Part shown: piece by piece, positions 13,455 to 13,518 of the stretch
Layout: the number at the start of each line of letters is the position of its first letter
Numbering within the stretch: the first letter of the stretch is position 1
Origin: JAWLHA01 sp041690535
GTDB taxonomy: Bacteria; Pseudomonadota; Gammaproteobacteria; Thiohalomonadales; Thiohalomonadaceae
Direction: 5' to 3'
DNA length: 13,518 nucleotides
NCBI GenBank assembly: GCA_041690535.1
Contig: JAWLHA010000093.1
Span: forward strand, 1 to 13,518
The notes under the pieces: generated by a model
Databases searched by the model: none
What the model saw: the letters and a program-made list of their open reading frames with translations, nothing else
Told to the model about the DNA's origin: nothing
Position numbers and translations under genes: made by a program

Positions 13455-13518
13455 GAAGATGATTGCTCCTGCATAATCTTCACTCCCGACATCCATGTCG
13501 GTCGGAAGATGATTGCTC
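13454..13518 (+). repeat. Short direct repeat with palindromic spacer, cut by window end
   Basis: GGAAGATGATTGCTC occurs at 13454-13468 and again at 13504-13518, with a 50-base period. Between them lies the palindrome CGACAT-CC-ATGTCG (13487-13500). The first unit can also pair with ATAATCTTC downstream (one mismatch in nine). The second unit runs to the window edge, so the true extent is unknown. Confidence 0.55.

Larger units (their letters stand above)
13171..13518. other. Noncoding tail of the window with hairpins and repeats
   Basis: No gene is supported in these 348 bases. Two hairpins follow pssA: GGGCGG (13197-13202) with CCGCCC (13211-13216), and CCCCAATCG (13261-13269) with CGATTGCGGG (13278-13287, one bulged base). 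Either could end the pssA transcript, though neither has a T run. Repeat family copies and a short direct repeat fill 13312-13518. Confidence 0.6.

Noticed and set aside
13454..13518. CRISPR array
   Set aside because: Only two 15-base units are visible, shorter than CRISPR repeats, and no cas genes are present.
13497..13518. tRNA or other structured RNA gene at the right edge
   Set aside because: No cloverleaf arms, T-loop sequence or CCA end could be found there or elsewhere in the window.

Overview
The window looks like a chromosomal segment of a GC-rich gammaproteobacterium. IlvB/IlvN, IlvC, ProS (with an editing insertion domain) and PssA are all of proteobacterial type. The rhombosortase, DUF4124 protein and SoxW-like thioredoxin fit free-living, often sulfur- or salt-adapted gammaproteobacteria such as the Ectothiorhodospiraceae. 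That placement is inference from gene content; no database search was possible.

Layout. (1) Positions 1-233 hold a dispersed repeat and the start region of a rightward cluster. (2) 234-3766, plus strand: two exported thioredoxin-fold proteins, a TolC-family outer-membrane channel, a short HlyD-type periplasmic adaptor and an acylphosphatase. The genes are tightly spaced except for 135 bases before the adaptor, and no inner-membrane pump is present. (3) 3797-3876: a second repeat copy between convergent genes. (4) 3901-5162: a divergent pair, an exported lytic transglycosylase (minus) and a rhombosortase (plus). (5) 5221-7742: a hairpin terminator, then proS, a candidate 44-residue small ORF and an exported DUF4124 protein, all minus strand. 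(6) 7870-11331: a promoter-like and attenuator-like leader, ilvB-ilvN, a heptamer-repeat hairpin, ilvC and a strong intrinsic terminator. (7) 11346-13170: a phosphatidylserine decarboxylase homologue and pssA, separated by 406 bases carrying a 193-bp inverted-repeat element with a REP doublet inside. (8) 13171-13518: no gene; hairpins, a third repeat copy, a partial fourth copy and a short direct repeat cut by the window end.

Function. IlvB/IlvN and IlvC make the first two dedicated steps of valine/isoleucine synthesis. PssA makes phosphatidylserine, and a Psd would decarboxylate it to phosphatidylethanolamine. The Psd homologue here, however, has Thr at the position of the Ser that becomes the pyruvoyl cofactor and Tyr at the position of the conserved His, so it may be a pseudoenzyme. 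The left-hand cluster suggests an envelope thiol-redox and export function, but its substrate cannot be read from sequence.

I found no convincing new defence or mobile system, no CRISPR array and no tRNA or rRNA. The items most worth a second look are the Psd-like protein, the dispersed structured repeat, the REP-doublet element, the ilvN-ilvC heptamer hairpin and the pump-less TolC/HlyD/thioredoxin cluster.
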